In this document: in pieces, positions 43,601 through 53,898 of the stretch
How the letters are laid out: each line of letters starts with the position of its first letter
Position numbering within the stretch: the first letter of the stretch is position 1
Origin: Nothophaeocryptopus gaeumannii
Lineage: Eukaryota > Ascomycota > Dothideomycetes > Mycosphaerellales > Mycosphaerellaceae
Assembly (NCBI GenBank): GCA_031771865.1
Contig: JASISA010000002.1
Location: 310,001 to 374,000 of the forward strand
Reading direction: 5' to 3'
Length of the DNA stretch: 64,000 nucleotides
Position numbers and translations under genes: made by a program
Notes under the pieces: model-generated
The model's database searches: none
What the model saw: the letters and a program-made list of their open reading frames with translations, nothing else
What the model was told of the DNA's origin: nothing

Positions 43601-45486
43601 ATGCTGGTCTTGCTTCTGTGCGAGCACATGAAAACTTCTTTGAGCTACACGGATACTCAAGTTCCCAGACAAAATCAAGCGAAGACGAGTTGAAAGCCCG
43701 CCGCGGCGTGAGAGATACCCTGGCTTTGGCTACCTATATGGTCAGCTTCGCGCAGCCTCTCACTGGGAGCCAAGTCTTATCTCGCACGTGCAATGAGTTG
43801 GTGGCGGATTTGACTGGAATGAAGCTGGAGGACAATTCTCAGAAGACTCTGGGAAGCCTCGTCGTACTAAACGCAATTCTTCACACACAATCAGATGTCA
43901 TTGCCACCATTGCCAAACCTCGACTCATCTTTCTGGTCAAACACATGATGCCTTGGCTTGAGGACGATGCCCCTCTACCGGTCAAATCCGAAATCTGCAA
44001 AGCTCTCACGTCACTTCTTCCAGCCATGGGAGACATGTACGGAGAGCACTGGGGCCAGATAGCAGACGTTTTGATCAACTTCTGGAACGCATCTCCGTCA
44101 ACATCGAACGGCATTGTGGTCGGCGAGTGCGGGATCCTTGTAGCGCACGCATCTCTGAAGCTGTATGCCGCCTTGCGAAAGCTCGCCAAGGACGAAGAGC
44201 CGAACGACGATCTGCTCGAGGCCCTCAAAGAGCGCGAGTCCCAAATGAGTGGGGGACTGGTGACTATGCTGAAAGCTGCCGACGGCGTCACTGATGAAAT
44301 TCACCAACCACTAATGGTTGTTCACGAACTTTTGGCTCGGCAAATTTCGCAACTTCCATCCAGACCGCTGCAGGGCGCCGATGAGCTGTATCCGTCGCTT
44401 TACACTCCATCGCAAGCCATACAAGGCGCAGCATTTGCTCTGCTGCATCAATACATCCCTCAAGCCCAAGAGCAGATCTCCTTCGACGCGGCGATTGAAG
44501 ACAAGCAAGCGCAGTTGCCTGACGAACTTCTGTCTTTGATCATCGATGCGCCAACACTCGACTCATTGACCAATGCTTCTTTCGATGTTACGATGCCGAC
44601 CTCCTTGCATGGCTACCTCTATAGCTGGCGCCTGGTATTCGATCACTTCACAGGTTCTAGTTACCGCGTGAAAGGCGATTACGTCGAGCAGCTGAAAGAA
44701 GGTGGATACATTGGCGGCTTATTAGAGCTCACCTTCGACTTCCTTGGCCACGCTAGGGGAAGACCAGTCGATGCTTCAAGCTTTGATCTGCAGAACTATG
44801 AAGCCGGACTTCAGGCAAGTCCGGAGAGGGAGGTCCAGTACCTCTTGACGCATCTATTCTACCTCTCTCTTGCGAACCTGCCAAGCCTGGTGAAGAACTA
44901 TCTCACAAACGAGATTCGATCACGGCAAACACCGAAGACTATCGAAGCCTGGACTGCCAAATACATCAGCCCTCTCATCATTAACTCGAGCTTAGGCGAG
45001 GTATCGCAGTGGGCCGAAAAGACGGTCAAAGAGGATCCTGATTACGAGGCGATGTCAGTCAAGGTCAACACGCGTGGCCGAGAGGTCTACGTGAGCTACC
45101 AGATTGATGAGCAAACCATGGCCATGAAGATCATTCTGCCCGAAGCCTATCCGATTTCGAACGCCAAACCTGAAGGCATCAACCGCGTCGCTGTCAGTGA
45201 GCAGAAATGGCAGTCCTGGCTCCGTACCTGCCAGGGCACTATTACATTTTCGAACGGAAGCATTATCGATGCTCTGACAGCATGGCGCAAGAACGTCACT
45301 GGTGCGCTCAAGGGGCAGTCCGAGTGTGCCATCTGTTACTCGATCATCAACGAGGCTAAGGAGCTGCCGACGAAGCGCTGCCCGACTTGCAAGAACATGT
45401 TCCACAACCAGTGCTTGTTCAAGTGGTTCCGAAGCAGCAACTCCAGCACCTGTCCGCTGTGCCGACAGCCGTATCACTACAACTAA
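40645..45486 (+). CDS. LTN1: E3 ubiquitin ligase listerin (LTN1/RKR1)
   Basis: An intronless ORF of 1,613 residues from the ATG at 40645. Listerin is the ligase of the ribosome-associated quality-control complex; it ubiquitinates nascent chains stalled on 60S subunits. The N-terminus FKSQASSGRAGGFGAFAG is followed by PPDYSLISDSNLVPAFKNLS and KDSTTKAKALEDI, the conserved 60S-contacting region. A very long HEAT-repeat arch follows. The C-terminus carries the RWD-like region (VSYQIDEQTMAMKIILPEAYP) and a RING-CH-like finger with cysteines in CAICYSI, KRCPTCKNMFHNQC and STCPLC, ending 7 residues before the stop. Size and layout match yeast Rkr1. A relic of an unrelated gene begins 18 bp beyond its stop. 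Confidence 0.96.
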   Translation: MRKGFKSQASSGRAGGFGAFAGSGSGFGSTQSSVLSYVQEPPDYSLISDSNLVPAFKNLSKKDSTTKAKALEDIQTFVTGTEGDLEDAIIEAWVKQYPRLSIDGARRVRQLAHQLTGQIALKCGKRIAKQLPQISGPWIAGTFDVDRSVSKSAQDALNTVFPSVDKLRGLRKAFHESILLYSRDALLNESVSTLSDERSVTADDAKATYARVLSMCISVISRLLESLPSEEVSKQYHVYEELLDDKKLWELAAHEDSSVRKAFHVLVQICLSREPSLIETNLKAASSTYVYKGLVSDQTGSSLSYAQALNALTSKFPSIWTEDYSGKKPALSRLRQCLKNGAQAGPPAYWEVMQMLVGRLPDGILPKTYDGISDLLVAARDGVCKKEERFNASAAWPFYFSLVSIVTESVSDDDAENIIDAFAMPAINQYLHPSEESSRWMISGAKAASLVANISIIRRLSTPLQRKWPHLAEQLIEVAKMSQPEQSKDFDKSQRHVAGSGERWADLQREFFEDSHHFSEETYKAFKTANSRVLDESITLLKTRTGKPYGAAAIIEAQLRACGRNLMQSAAYKSKILLFLQEDAPALIYTPSQRHLVRCLYAAQSEPEFGSVFINMLKEVLDANEPFDTKVGAVRCLFPRNTPQAAVDLARTFESLQSFLTSDLDKINETDSASLVTELSSIGVLSSQTSDTILSNLTRSLSLAGPQQQAGLSALEQLATTNERAVRNFMGSTGGPGEQLLPAVLRLEQSPDDGVAERASSLATRLTSSIADAPADAKYGVILQNLDRVSSSCLPIDTVIELALKASGTGEDLSARHDVLPNIELWRKSVLAVLVPPKVSLALLSPLGGSVHLVRPASSVANEPQYDAEGLSQALRTATYLAKLLQKTSIAALATDEGGEILALLSICVLLAEDSTSILGANGLWQPDPDRHLEHEVMDFVSDANSLLQRHWEGAGLHAKDISSDAVLSALGALARQQKDSPLAYYAGLASVRAHENFFELHGYSSSQTKSSEDELKARRGVRDTLALATYMVSFAQPLTGSQVLSRTCNELVADLTGMKLEDNSQKTLGSLVVLNAILHTQSDVIATIAKPRLIFLVKHMMPWLEDDAPLPVKSEICKALTSLLPAMGDMYGEHWGQIADVLINFWNASPSTSNGIVVGECGILVAHASLKLYAALRKLAKDEEPNDDLLEALKERESQMSGGLVTMLKAADGVTDEIHQPLMVVHELLARQISQLPSRPLQGADELYPSLYTPSQAIQGAAFALLHQYIPQAQEQISFDAAIEDKQAQLPDELLSLIIDAPTLDSLTNASFDVTMPTSLHGYLYSWRLVFDHFTGSSYRVKGDYVEQLKEGGYIGGLLELTFDFLGHARGRPVDASSFDLQNYEAGLQASPEREVQYLLTHLFYLSLANLPSLVKNYLTNEIRSRQTPKTIEAWTAKYISPLIINSSLGEVSQWAEKTVKEDPDYEAMSVKVNTRGREVYVSYQIDEQTMAMKIILPEAYPISNAKPEGINRVAVSEQKWQSWLRTCQGTITFSNGSIIDALTAWRKNVTGALKGQSECAICYSIINEAKELPTKRCPTCKNMFHNQCLFKWFRSSNSSTCPLCRQPYHYN

Positions 45487-45504
45487 GCGAATACATTGCT
45501 TTAA

Positions 45505-45975
45505 ATGCCTTCCGACCTGAATATCGGCTTGCATGTCTGCCGAGGAAACTTTCCGAATGGCGAGCACATTGCTAGCGGCGGCTACGAAAGGATAACCGAA
45601 CAGCTATTCAAGGACACATTCTTCAGGATCTCCTACCCGGACTTCACCTCGCCGCAAGCAGGCGATTTTGGGCCTCTGAGACATCTGCCAGAGGGCAAGG
45701 TGGTCGTGCTTGGAGTGCTAACCACGAAGGAGGCTGAGCTTGAGGATGTTGATGCTCTGAAGCAGCAAATACTTGACGCAGCAGATGTTGATTGCAGAGG
45801 CTAGAGGTGTGAGCCAAGAGGAGGTTCTGAAAGAACAATTGCTGTTTCTCCACAGTGTGGCTTCAGCAGCGATCATAGTGGTGGCGGGAAGGGAATTGAT
45901 TTTGAGGTGATGTGGGAAGAGTTGAGATTGCTTCAAAAGGTGGCAGAAGAGATCTCGCCCAAATGCAGGTCATAG
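45505..45975 (+). pseudogene. C-terminal relic of a MetE-like (cobalamin-independent methionine synthase) protein
   Basis: Three consecutive pieces in different frames match the end of the fungal MetE-like/UROD-MetE fold. Frame 1 reads LNIGLHVCRGNFPNGEHIAS, then GPLRHLPEGKVVVLGVLTTK and ELEDVDALKQQILDAAD. A one-base shift near 45795 leads to AEARGVSQEEVLKEQL. A second shift near 45838 leads to AVSPQCGFSSSDHSGGGKG and MWEELRLLQKVAEEI, ending at TAG 45973-45975. The HVCRGN and SPQCGF motifs contain the His and Cys zinc ligands of the family. Only the last 155 or so residues remain; the N-terminal part of the gene is absent, and LTN1's end abuts the relic. Two frameshifts plus 5' truncation make it a pseudogene. 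Confidence 0.82.
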
Positions 45976-46903
45976 GATATCGACAGAGCATCAGCATAAC
46001 ATTGATTTGAGTCTAATGTTGCAGTAGAATGTCGAGGACTGGGCTTTCGTGGATGCCTCAAATATTGCCTTATGCCAAGACAAGATTCTGGACGGCGCTT
46101 CCCTCTTCTCGCTTTCCTCAACAACATCGAACCGGTCCCGAACCCATCGCAAACCTGCACATTCTTCAAGGCCTCAGCCTCAAGATTCTGATAGGTCAGA
46201 CAAGCCACAATATGGAAGTCTGCATCGGTCCCAACAACAGCCGTGGGACGCCTAACCAATCGTCACGGAGCTGGACAAAACTGAAGAAAAGGCTTCATGC
46301 AACAAGCTCAGTGCAGTATTCCAGGCGCTTTTGGGCAAAAGGTCCAATCTGTAGCCAATTACGGATTCCTGACAACGCCATATCGCTTTCGGCTTCCTGC
46401 GAGACCCCGTTGAAGAATTGCTTCGCTGCCATGTTCCTCGCTCGTGGTCAGCCCGCGACGCCGATATGTGGTGTAACAACAGTGCCGAACATATCAAGAA
46501 GCAACAAATGTACTGCCACTGTGAATTTCGAGACGGCCTTCCATGATTCGAGATTGAGTCGCACTCGAAAAGCACGAAGATATCTATCTCTGGCAGGGTA
46601 GGACCAAGCAGCGGGCAACATACCTGCTCCAGAGACTGAACGTCGCACCGCCTGGCCCTGCATATTACCGTTGGTCTGGTATTTCAGCTGGCTGATTCCC
46701 ACTCGCTCCAGGCTGGCACTCCGCATGTTCTATATGCGGATCTGCAGTAACACCATGAAGCGCTCTGGAGATTCATGTAGTATTGACGGTGAGCCCGGTG
46801 CGCACCTGTGACTTATCAAGCTTCTCCTCCCGCCAACTCCCCGTCCTAGGAGATTTTCGACGCGGTAGTGGAGCTTCTTAACTTTCGCGAACATCATTCG
46901 ATC
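45976..46903. other. intergenic, possibly further decayed coding sequence
   Basis: Open frames on both strands (46029-46601 plus, 45933-46259 minus) include protein-like stretches such as QSVANYGFLTTPYRF in one plus frame, but no family is recognised. No intact gene is supported. Confidence 0.35.
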
Positions 46904-48321
46904 ATGGCGAAGGGAATGATTAACACGTGGATTGTTCTACTGCTGGCGGTCGCTGGCGTCTCCGCTCAACAGCAGTGCTACTTTGGACCGGGAGCCCAGT
47001 ATCGTGGGCCAGCGGAGTTGGTGCCTTGTAACAGCACTGGCACATCAGCATGCTGTTTGCTAGGTGACAGCTGCTTCTCAGGAAACGCATGCTTCAACAA
47101 CGCTTATGGCAATGTCTATCAGTATGGCTGCACTGATCTCAACTACGAACACGAAAGCTGTCCTCGCAAGTGCGGCTTTGACCCAGGTACACTCCATCTC
47201 GCGAATGGCGTATTTATCGCTGACTATTTTCCAGACAAGTCGCCATGGATAGCGCTAGAATATTGTCAAGGCGTCGCGGACCTCTCAAACACTTGGGTTT
47301 GCCACGGACCTGAGAGTTGTGGGTGCGAGTGGAAGTCGAGCTATGGCATGTTGTATCTAGAGGGTCGAGGATGTCAGGCAATGGGGAGCGACGCGTACGT
47401 CGCACTCTATGCGCCGAGTTTGCTTGCCCCCTACGTCTCGCTGCCTTCCAGCGTGGGCGGCAGCACTGGCTATTATTCTCCGACAGTTAGCGATGGCTCA
47501 AGTACTTGGATCGAGACGGCGATAGCTGGGTGTAAGCTAACCTGGTGGAGCACATCTATTGGGAGTGCTGACGTTTCATAGACACTCCAGAATCTTTCAC
47601 GCAACTCACCACGTACCGAGCTGTTCCGACGACGCCAGTACCAATCCTGCCAGACGTGACTCCGGATGCATCAAACTACGACGCCGCTGCGACCTTCGCT
47701 CCTTCTGCGTCTAAGACTGCCGCATACACTGAGGGTGGGTCGGATAGCAATGCTCCAACGCAGTCAAGCGGAACTTCATCACCATCTCCCGCCACCCACA
47801 CTGCGGCCACATCGTCCGGCCTGTCGACAGGAGCAAAAATCGGCGTTGGAGTCGGGATTGGTGGCGCAGTCTGCCTGATCGCTGCTTTAGCGATTGCGCT
47901 CTGGCTTGCGCGTAGACGTAAGGACGCAAACAACCCTCAGCAGCAGCCACAGGCACCGTTACCTCAATATCCGGCCGGCACTCCGCAGATGCAGCACATG
48001 CCTATGCCTCCTTATCCACAAGGTCCGCACATGCAAGACATGAACTGGACACCGCCTTTCCCTCAAGGCCAATTGCCTGACCAATATTATGGCTACCAGC
48101 AGGACATGGGGTCTCCACGAAGCGATATTTCGCGGGACAAATCGCAGCGAACAACTTCGGATGTACCTCCGGTGCCGGATCTCCCGAGAGAACTCGCCGC
48201 AGATGCTGTGAGGCCTGTGCATGAGATGGACTCGGAGACTTCTGGGCTGAGCCCGAGAGGGATGTCTGCGAAGAGTTCGCCAAGCCCGGCGCCGAAATAC
48301 ATCCAGGACAATCGTTTCTAA
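46904..48321 (+). CDS. secreted Cys-rich type I membrane protein, two exons
   Basis: Exons 46904-47531 and 47582-48321 (a 50 bp intron with donor GTAAGC, a GCTAAC/GCTGAC branch site and acceptor TAG) give 455 residues. A signal peptide (residues 1-18, WIVLLLAVAGVSA) precedes a Cys-rich ectodomain with a dense pattern (CYFGPG, SACCLLGDSC, NACFNN, YGCTD, SCPRKC, YCQG, SCGC) common in secreted or wall-anchored fungal proteins. A Ser/Thr-rich stalk leads to a transmembrane helix at about 297-319 after the GLSTGAKIGVGVGIGG motif, then RRRK and a Pro/Gln-rich cytoplasmic tail of about 130 residues. A surface sensor or wall-associated role is inference. The ATG at 46868 is in frame but puts 12 extra residues before the signal peptide. 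Confidence 0.8.
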
Positions 48322-49105
48322 TTGTAAAGGAAAGCCCTTGAGCTATTATACGTCGTGAGGAAGCTTGGACTGAACATATGAAGATTAATGCTTTCTGTGG
48401 ATGAGTTTCATGACTGATTTGCACATTTCTCCGAAGCTTTTTGCATAGTTATCCTCCACGAAGTCACGAAGTGCTGTTCACAAACGTCTGTCCCATCGCG
48501 GTTGTGTTGCTCATCACAGGAATCAGAATTGCAGTGCGGACTGCGGATTGCGGACTATTATTAAACAGATCTAATCCAGGGAGGTCAGGTTGTCCACGTG
48601 TACAGGCCATCAAGGGCCACAGAGACCCCTTAGAACTAGAGTTACCCGATGCGGCTGGCGGCACGCGGCACGCGGCGACGTGGATGTCCACGCTCAAGCT
48701 CACTTACCATAGTCGTAGCTCTATGTCCCCGGGCGAGTCGATCGCAGCACCCAGTGCTCTAGGAACACGGCATGCGAAGATCATGCATTAAGACGAGCAA
48801 TCGAATTTGCCTTGCCTGAGGCATGCGCTCGGCAGTGAAATAGAGTTTGCGTGCTTCGGCTGTTGTTCGAGACCTCTCCGGCTCAACCATGGGACTTCGA
48901 GACAGCACAGGTTCGCATGGCATCGCAACGAAATGGCCGCAACTCTAACAGAGTCGCTGCAGACCTATATCATTACGACGCATACGGCGCAGCTCCCTAA
49001 TTCAACGGGATCGGTGTAGGCATAGACATAGGCATGAAAAAGGCTGTGTCATGTCCACCGAACACGACGCCAGGACGCCGACGAAATTGGCGATAGCATG
49101 CTGAC
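48322..49105. other. intergenic, no gene seen
   Basis: 3' region of the membrane protein and promoter side of the TF-domain gene. No recognisable element. Confidence 0.5.
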
Positions 49106-50800
49106 ATGGTCGACGACCTCCCTATCATCAACTTCTCGACCAGAAAGCATGTTGACCGCGCTACATTGAGCCGCATCCGAAGTCATGCTCAGCAGCGTGT
49201 TCAGGACCAGAAATGGTCAGGCCGCGTGAAGACCGCAAACGACCAGACGATTAAGACCGCAGCCAAGGTCTCGCAAGCTGTCCAAGGAGGCCTTCCCAAT
49301 AGCTCGCAAGGCCTGAGACTGGTATTCGAGAGGAAGACTGGCAAGGAGGTCAAACGGCCTAAGGTCCCAAGACCGGCAACCGGAAGACATGGGTACCGGC
49401 AGAAGCCTCCTCAAGACGGCGAAGAAGAAGAGATCGTGGAGCTTCCCATAGCGCGGAACGGGCAGCGATCTCTGAGTGCGACGCCAGGTGAACGGCTGGA
49501 CCCATTCGCATGTTTCCCAATCACGGTCAATGCGGAATTCATGGAACTCTTCGAAGGCCACAACGTGAGTTGGAGATGGTCGCATTTGCCCATATCTCTT
49601 CTCTTTCAGGAGACCATGAGCCACCCAGTCCTTGCTTATAGCTTTCTCGCCATCGCGTCCTTGATCTGGAATATGGACGAGCAGCGGAGCTTGGAATTCG
49701 AAACTCTGACTTTATCTCATGTCTCCAAAGGCATCGACGAGCTGAGCAGTCTCAACCCGAGTCAGCGGTCCGAGAAGATTTGCGTCTTGATGTGGGCAAT
49801 CATGAGGCTGGCTACCATCAAAATCAACCAAGGCCAGCTGGAAGCTTCTCTGAACCATCTGAATGCTTTGGCTCTTGTATCTCCGGAAACATGTGACTGG
49901 AAGAAGTCGAGATTCGCGCAACATTTCGAATACGTGATCGCCAGTCTGCTCCTCGCTCATTTTGCGAACGTCGATCGAATCAAGCCGCTTTTGCATTTGC
50001 CGTTTGGGCCAATGGAAATTTTTGCATTGGACGAAGTCACCTCTCTGGGGTACGAGCTGCCTGCTTCTGCCACGATGAGAGAACAAACCATTCAGGAGCT
50101 CGCAGGAGTCCGGCTAGTGGACGCTATGCTAGCTCTCACCGCGCTCTACAATATCGTCGCTCAGGACAATGCAAACTCAGTCGGGTCTGTACCGCACATG
50201 CATTATGGTAATCAAGCTCGAGAGGCCGTCAAGATAGCCTTGCGCCTGGCAAAACAGAGCACGCCAAGCTCAAGTCCGACTAAGGAAGGCTGGGACTGGA
50301 CCGCGGAGTTTCGGGAGTGCCTGCGACTCACCACGTTGCTCTTCACGTGGACTTTTGCCCGGAAGTTGCTGAACAGATCGGATGCTATCGTCACGGCACA
50401 GAATTATGTACGATACTGTATGACTCCGCGCCTCATCAGTCGTGTCCTGGATCGAACGAGTCATGACCAGTCAGTGATTGATCTCCTCCTCTGGATGATC
50501 ATGGTATCGGGGCCCGCATCACCCTTCGAGGACAGGGTGTATTACGCTGATCTGGTCCATGTTCTACTGCCCAACGCTGCTACAATGCCATACCCAACTA
50601 TTCGCAAGTTAGGCGAAAGACTCCCTTGGATCGGAACGACGGTCAGATCTCCGCAGGAAGAGTTCTGGGATCTTGTCACGAATGGCGTGTCTCCGGAACG
50701 CATGAAAGAGGCTGCTGCTGCGATGAACAGCCAAGGCCCTCTTTTGCTCGGCTACAAGAGTGTATCGCTCAACATGTGCCCGAGGTCGGCTTCGCGATAA
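49106..50800 (+). CDS. fungal-specific transcription-factor-domain protein without zinc cluster
   Basis: An intronless 564-residue ORF. The N-terminal 110 residues are basic and hydrophilic (ERKTGKEVKRPKVPRPATGR) but contain no Zn2Cys6 or other DNA-binding motif. From about residue 130 on (DPFACFPITVNAEFMELFEGH) the sequence follows the all-helical regulatory domain of fungal Zn-cluster regulators (Fungal_trans_2-like), with HPVLAYSFLAIASLIW and LMWAIMRLATIKINQGQ. Proteins of this kind are often annotated as transcription factors although the zinc cluster is lost. It may act as a co-regulator, or DNA binding may be absent. Its position two genes from a terpene synthase suggests, but does not prove, a cluster regulator. 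Confidence 0.78.
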   Translation: MVDDLPIINFSTRKHVDRATLSRIRSHAQQRVQDQKWSGRVKTANDQTIKTAAKVSQAVQGGLPNSSQGLRLVFERKTGKEVKRPKVPRPATGRHGYRQKPPQDGEEEEIVELPIARNGQRSLSATPGERLDPFACFPITVNAEFMELFEGHNVSWRWSHLPISLLFQETMSHPVLAYSFLAIASLIWNMDEQRSLEFETLTLSHVSKGIDELSSLNPSQRSEKICVLMWAIMRLATIKINQGQLEASLNHLNALALVSPETCDWKKSRFAQHFEYVIASLLLAHFANVDRIKPLLHLPFGPMEIFALDEVTSLGYELPASATMREQTIQELAGVRLVDAMLALTALYNIVAQDNANSVGSVPHMHYGNQAREAVKIALRLAKQSTPSSSPTKEGWDWTAEFRECLRLTTLLFTWTFARKLLNRSDAIVTAQNYVRYCMTPRLISRVLDRTSHDQSVIDLLLWMIMVSGPASPFEDRVYYADLVHVLLPNAATMPYPTIRKLGERLPWIGTTVRSPQEEFWDLVTNGVSPERMKEAAAAMNSQGPLLLGYKSVSLNMCPRSASR

Positions 50801-50988
50801 TCCTACTAGGGGGTATGCGCCATAAGACCATCGGTCATCCCAACAAGCTCGAAGGCTGTCAGCATAATTCTCGGGCTTGGAACTCAAGTGAGCAATGCGT
50901 CAACAACTTCATTAAATATCATGAGGCCTCACAATTTCGAACCTGTGCAAGATCCTCCGCACAAATAATCTGCTTTCCGCCATCACTA

Positions 50989-52812
50989 TCATGATGCGCT
51001 CTCATGGTGGCAATCAAGATTCGCCAACTCGGCCTGCTCTTCACCATCCCCTAGCGTTATCACTGGTGACGGCAACGCTGAATCTTGCCGCTCTTGGACT
51101 TTCTCCGAGATCTGCGCCTCTTGCTCTACGACGATCGCTGGCGTGGACTGTCCTGAACCTGAACCCTCTTCTAGGTCCCCCGAAAACTTTTCTTCGTCCT
51201 CCGTCTTCTTCACCCCGGTATCTTCGATCAACAAGGTCAAAAGAACGCAAATCAATATCATGCCTGCTGCTATGAAGAGCACAATTGCTGTCGATCTCGA
51301 AGCTGCTGCTCGTGCGGCGGGCTGGTCCGCAACTGGCAGGTCTTTGATCGCATTGGGTGTGTCTGCAAGCCATTTCAGGCCTTTCGGAAGCTGTGCTCGT
51401 AGCGAAGTGCCCATCACTGCCGATGTGATGGCAGTCCCCATTGCTCCACCGGTGAAACGAAAAATGTTACGAGCACCAAGTGCGACAGCTTTGTGCTCTG
51501 CATCGACCACCCCAATGATCGCGTTGACCGAGTTCTGAAAGACAGATCCAGTTCCAAAAGCAACAAGCGCCGCTGCAGAAACCATTACATACTTGCTCCA
51601 TTGGTAGAAGCAGCTGAGACCCAGCACGAGGAGAGCGAAAGTCCAAGTTACGAAGCCGAAGAAGAACATGTAGCTATAACTTCTTCTTTCCGACTCTTGC
51701 AGTTTCTTCAGAATGCTTGCCGAGAAGGTCGACCAGGCGCCATGGCCTAAGAAATATGGAACGAGCAATGCGGATGCCAAGACCGGCTTGATGCTCCGAA
51801 CTACCTGGAACTCAAAGGGCATGAGGTAGATGAAGCTGTAATATGCAGATCCGAGGAGAATGTTCTGCAGGTAGATGGCACAGATCGTTGGCTTCGTCCA
51901 TAGGGTGAAAGGTATCAGCGGGCGGGCGCCAAATGGCTGGTAGTATCCCAGAAAGAAGAAGAGAGCTGATGAAATCACCAAGATGATACTCAGCACTATC
52001 AGAACGGCGGTGGTCATCTTCCTATACTCGCACAGCAGCGCAAGGCCAGTGGTCACTGCCAGTGTGCCGAACAGCATACCACAGTAATCGAGCTTCTTCG
52101 CAGCCTTGGTGAGATCATCCCAGCTTGGGAAATCTTTGTGTGCCGGGACGAAGAAGTAGATACCGACAAGAGCAGCAAGGGCCAGACCCGCCTCCATCCA
52201 GTACAAGCTTTGCCACATCTGCGCGGCAACAAATAATGCTCCAAGCATACTTCCAAGGATACTGCCCAGTGCAACGGAACATCCCTGTATCCCCTGGTAC
52301 TTCAACTTCTGCTCCGGCGTCAGGATATCGTTCTGGGCGATATTGACAAGATTCGAGATACCTCCGACACCTACACCCGCGAAAGCCCTGAAGACAACGA
52401 ACGCCGGAGCAGAGCCAATATAGCTGCTCACACCACACAGCACACTGGTGACCAACAGCATGGACATGGCAAGCATGAGCATATGTCTCCTGCTAAAGAC
52501 ATCGCTGAGGTAGCCCAGAATGCATTGTCCGACAACCGCAGCGATGAGTTGCGCGGTCGCTGCCCAGTCTGTCGTGATGGAATTCCCGAAATGGAGTGCG
52601 ACTGCTGGGAGGACGGCGCTGGCTCCGAGAATGTCGGCAAAGGCGACGGCGTTGGCTGCGTTGAGGGTGATGGTCGCTTTCCACATGGGTGCGCCTTCAA
52701 GGCGGGTGGGCTTTGCTGTGGGCTTCTCCGTGCGAGTGGAAGGCGTGGGAGGTATTCCGCCATTTTCAGGAAGAGAGGAGGTTGATGTCGTGGGTGATTT
52801 TTCGGAAGCCAT
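50989..52812 (-). CDS. MFS transporter, DHA2-type drug/metabolite exporter
   Basis: An intronless 607-residue ORF with a hydrophilic N-terminus of about 40 residues. TM1 follows at NAVAFADILGASAVLPAVAL, motif A (GYLSDVFSRRHML) at about 100-112, and VVFRAFAGVGVGGI in the fourth segment. About 14 helices are expected for the DHA2 subfamily. The C-terminal cytoplasmic tail (from IEDTGVKKTEDEEKFSGD) is acidic and hydrophilic. Relatives export toxins, drugs or secondary metabolites, and some transport siderophores. It converges with the TF-domain gene (188 bp apart) and lies next to the terpene synthase on the same strand, consistent with exporting a cluster product, which is inference. Confidence 0.88.
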   Translation of the reverse strand: MASEKSPTTSTSSLPENGGIPPTPSTRTEKPTAKPTRLEGAPMWKATITLNAANAVAFADILGASAVLPAVALHFGNSITTDWAATAQLIAAVVGQCILGYLSDVFSRRHMLMLAMSMLLVTSVLCGVSSYIGSAPAFVVFRAFAGVGVGGISNLVNIAQNDILTPEQKLKYQGIQGCSVALGSILGSMLGALFVAAQMWQSLYWMEAGLALAALVGIYFFVPAHKDFPSWDDLTKAAKKLDYCGMLFGTLAVTTGLALLCEYRKMTTAVLIVLSIILVISSALFFFLGYYQPFGARPLIPFTLWTKPTICAIYLQNILLGSAYYSFIYLMPFEFQVVRSIKPVLASALLVPYFLGHGAWSTFSASILKKLQESERRSYSYMFFFGFVTWTFALLVLGLSCFYQWSKYVMVSAAALVAFGTGSVFQNSVNAIIGVVDAEHKAVALGARNIFRFTGGAMGTAITSAVMGTSLRAQLPKGLKWLADTPNAIKDLPVADQPAARAAASRSTAIVLFIAAGMILICVLLTLLIEDTGVKKTEDEEKFSGDLEEGSGSGQSTPAIVVEQEAQISEKVQERQDSALPSPVITLGDGEEQAELANLDCHHESAS

Positions 52813-53898
52813 GGGAGTCTGTTGATACTGTAGAAGAGTTCTTGGGTCGATCTCAGATTCTAAGAGGCCCTTCGATCTTGCGGCAGCTCAACCTTGATCG
52901 ATGGTGTAGGACCAAGATGAACAGGACCTGGATACAAGAGGAATAGAAAAGAGAAATTATATCACTTCTCCAATTTCTTGTCCTCAGCGATGGGAAAATT
53001 GAGAGCTCAACGAGAGAATTCCGGAAAGACCACTTAATATTATTGCCTTCTGTGCGCTCAATGTAGTGATTATATCTAAGCCATAAGCTTCTCAAGCTGA
53101 TAAGCATGACCATCGTGAGGACAGCCATAGCATACGATAATCTTTGAGCATCAACATCCATACCATCGGATACTGTCCTTCCGTTGCTAGTCAACGAAAT
53201 ACCCTGGGTAAGCAACACAGCGATATAGCTTGGCAAGCCACCATCGATACATCTCCAGTCTGTATCGAAGCCTTTCGGGGTAAGTGATCTCCATGCCAAG
53301 CAGATGGATCGCTCCCAGTCTGCCGGTAGGTCCTTGAGCTTGAACGGTGCACGGTACTGTAAAAGAAGCAATTCTGGTACAACGCATTCTTGGCAAAATC
53401 ATAAGCTGTATTGGCAGGCTTGTCTTATGTACCTGAGCTTCGGCCAGTGACTTTTCACTTCAGTCAACGGCCGAGGTGTACCAATAAAGTTGTTTCAGGA
53501 CAAAACGTCTTGGAACTCCGAAGCCAGAGGACAAAGCCTAATGTTAAGCTTAATGTGATTCCATGGCGCTGGCGTAGTAGCTTGCGGCGGTACCTGTCCG
53601 GTAATTTTGAGGACTTCAGCACTCCGATGTGCGAGATTTTTGCGAAGTGGAAGTTGGGATCTTAGAGAGAAAGTTATCCAATGAATGTGACACAGCGCGT
53701 ATGGGATGTCATAAGTCCAGTCCTTTAGCCTTAACCTAAGACCTTAGACTGAGAGGCGCTCAACAAAAAGAAAAGACTTTGGCCGCCATCCATCATATGC
53801 AATTGGCGCTGGTGCGCTGGCGGCCGTCGAGAAGGGTATGCGAGTCGGCCGTCGGGATCGTGTGCAAGTCGCAAAACCAGTCGCTCCTCCACCAGCGC
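52813..53898. other. intergenic with an uncertain minus-strand frame
   Basis: A 172-codon minus-strand frame (52853-53371) holds two hydrophobic stretches (LSYAMAVLTMVMLISLRSLW; DIISLFYSSCIQVLFILVL), but an overlapping frame is also open and no family is recognised. It could be a small membrane protein, decayed coding sequence, or chance. The rest is promoter or UTR. Confidence 0.35.

Noticed and set aside
46029..46601. 190-codon plus-strand frame after the MetE relic
   Set aside because: Another plus frame and a minus frame also show protein-like pieces but none matches a family I can name; possibly more decayed sequence, not called.
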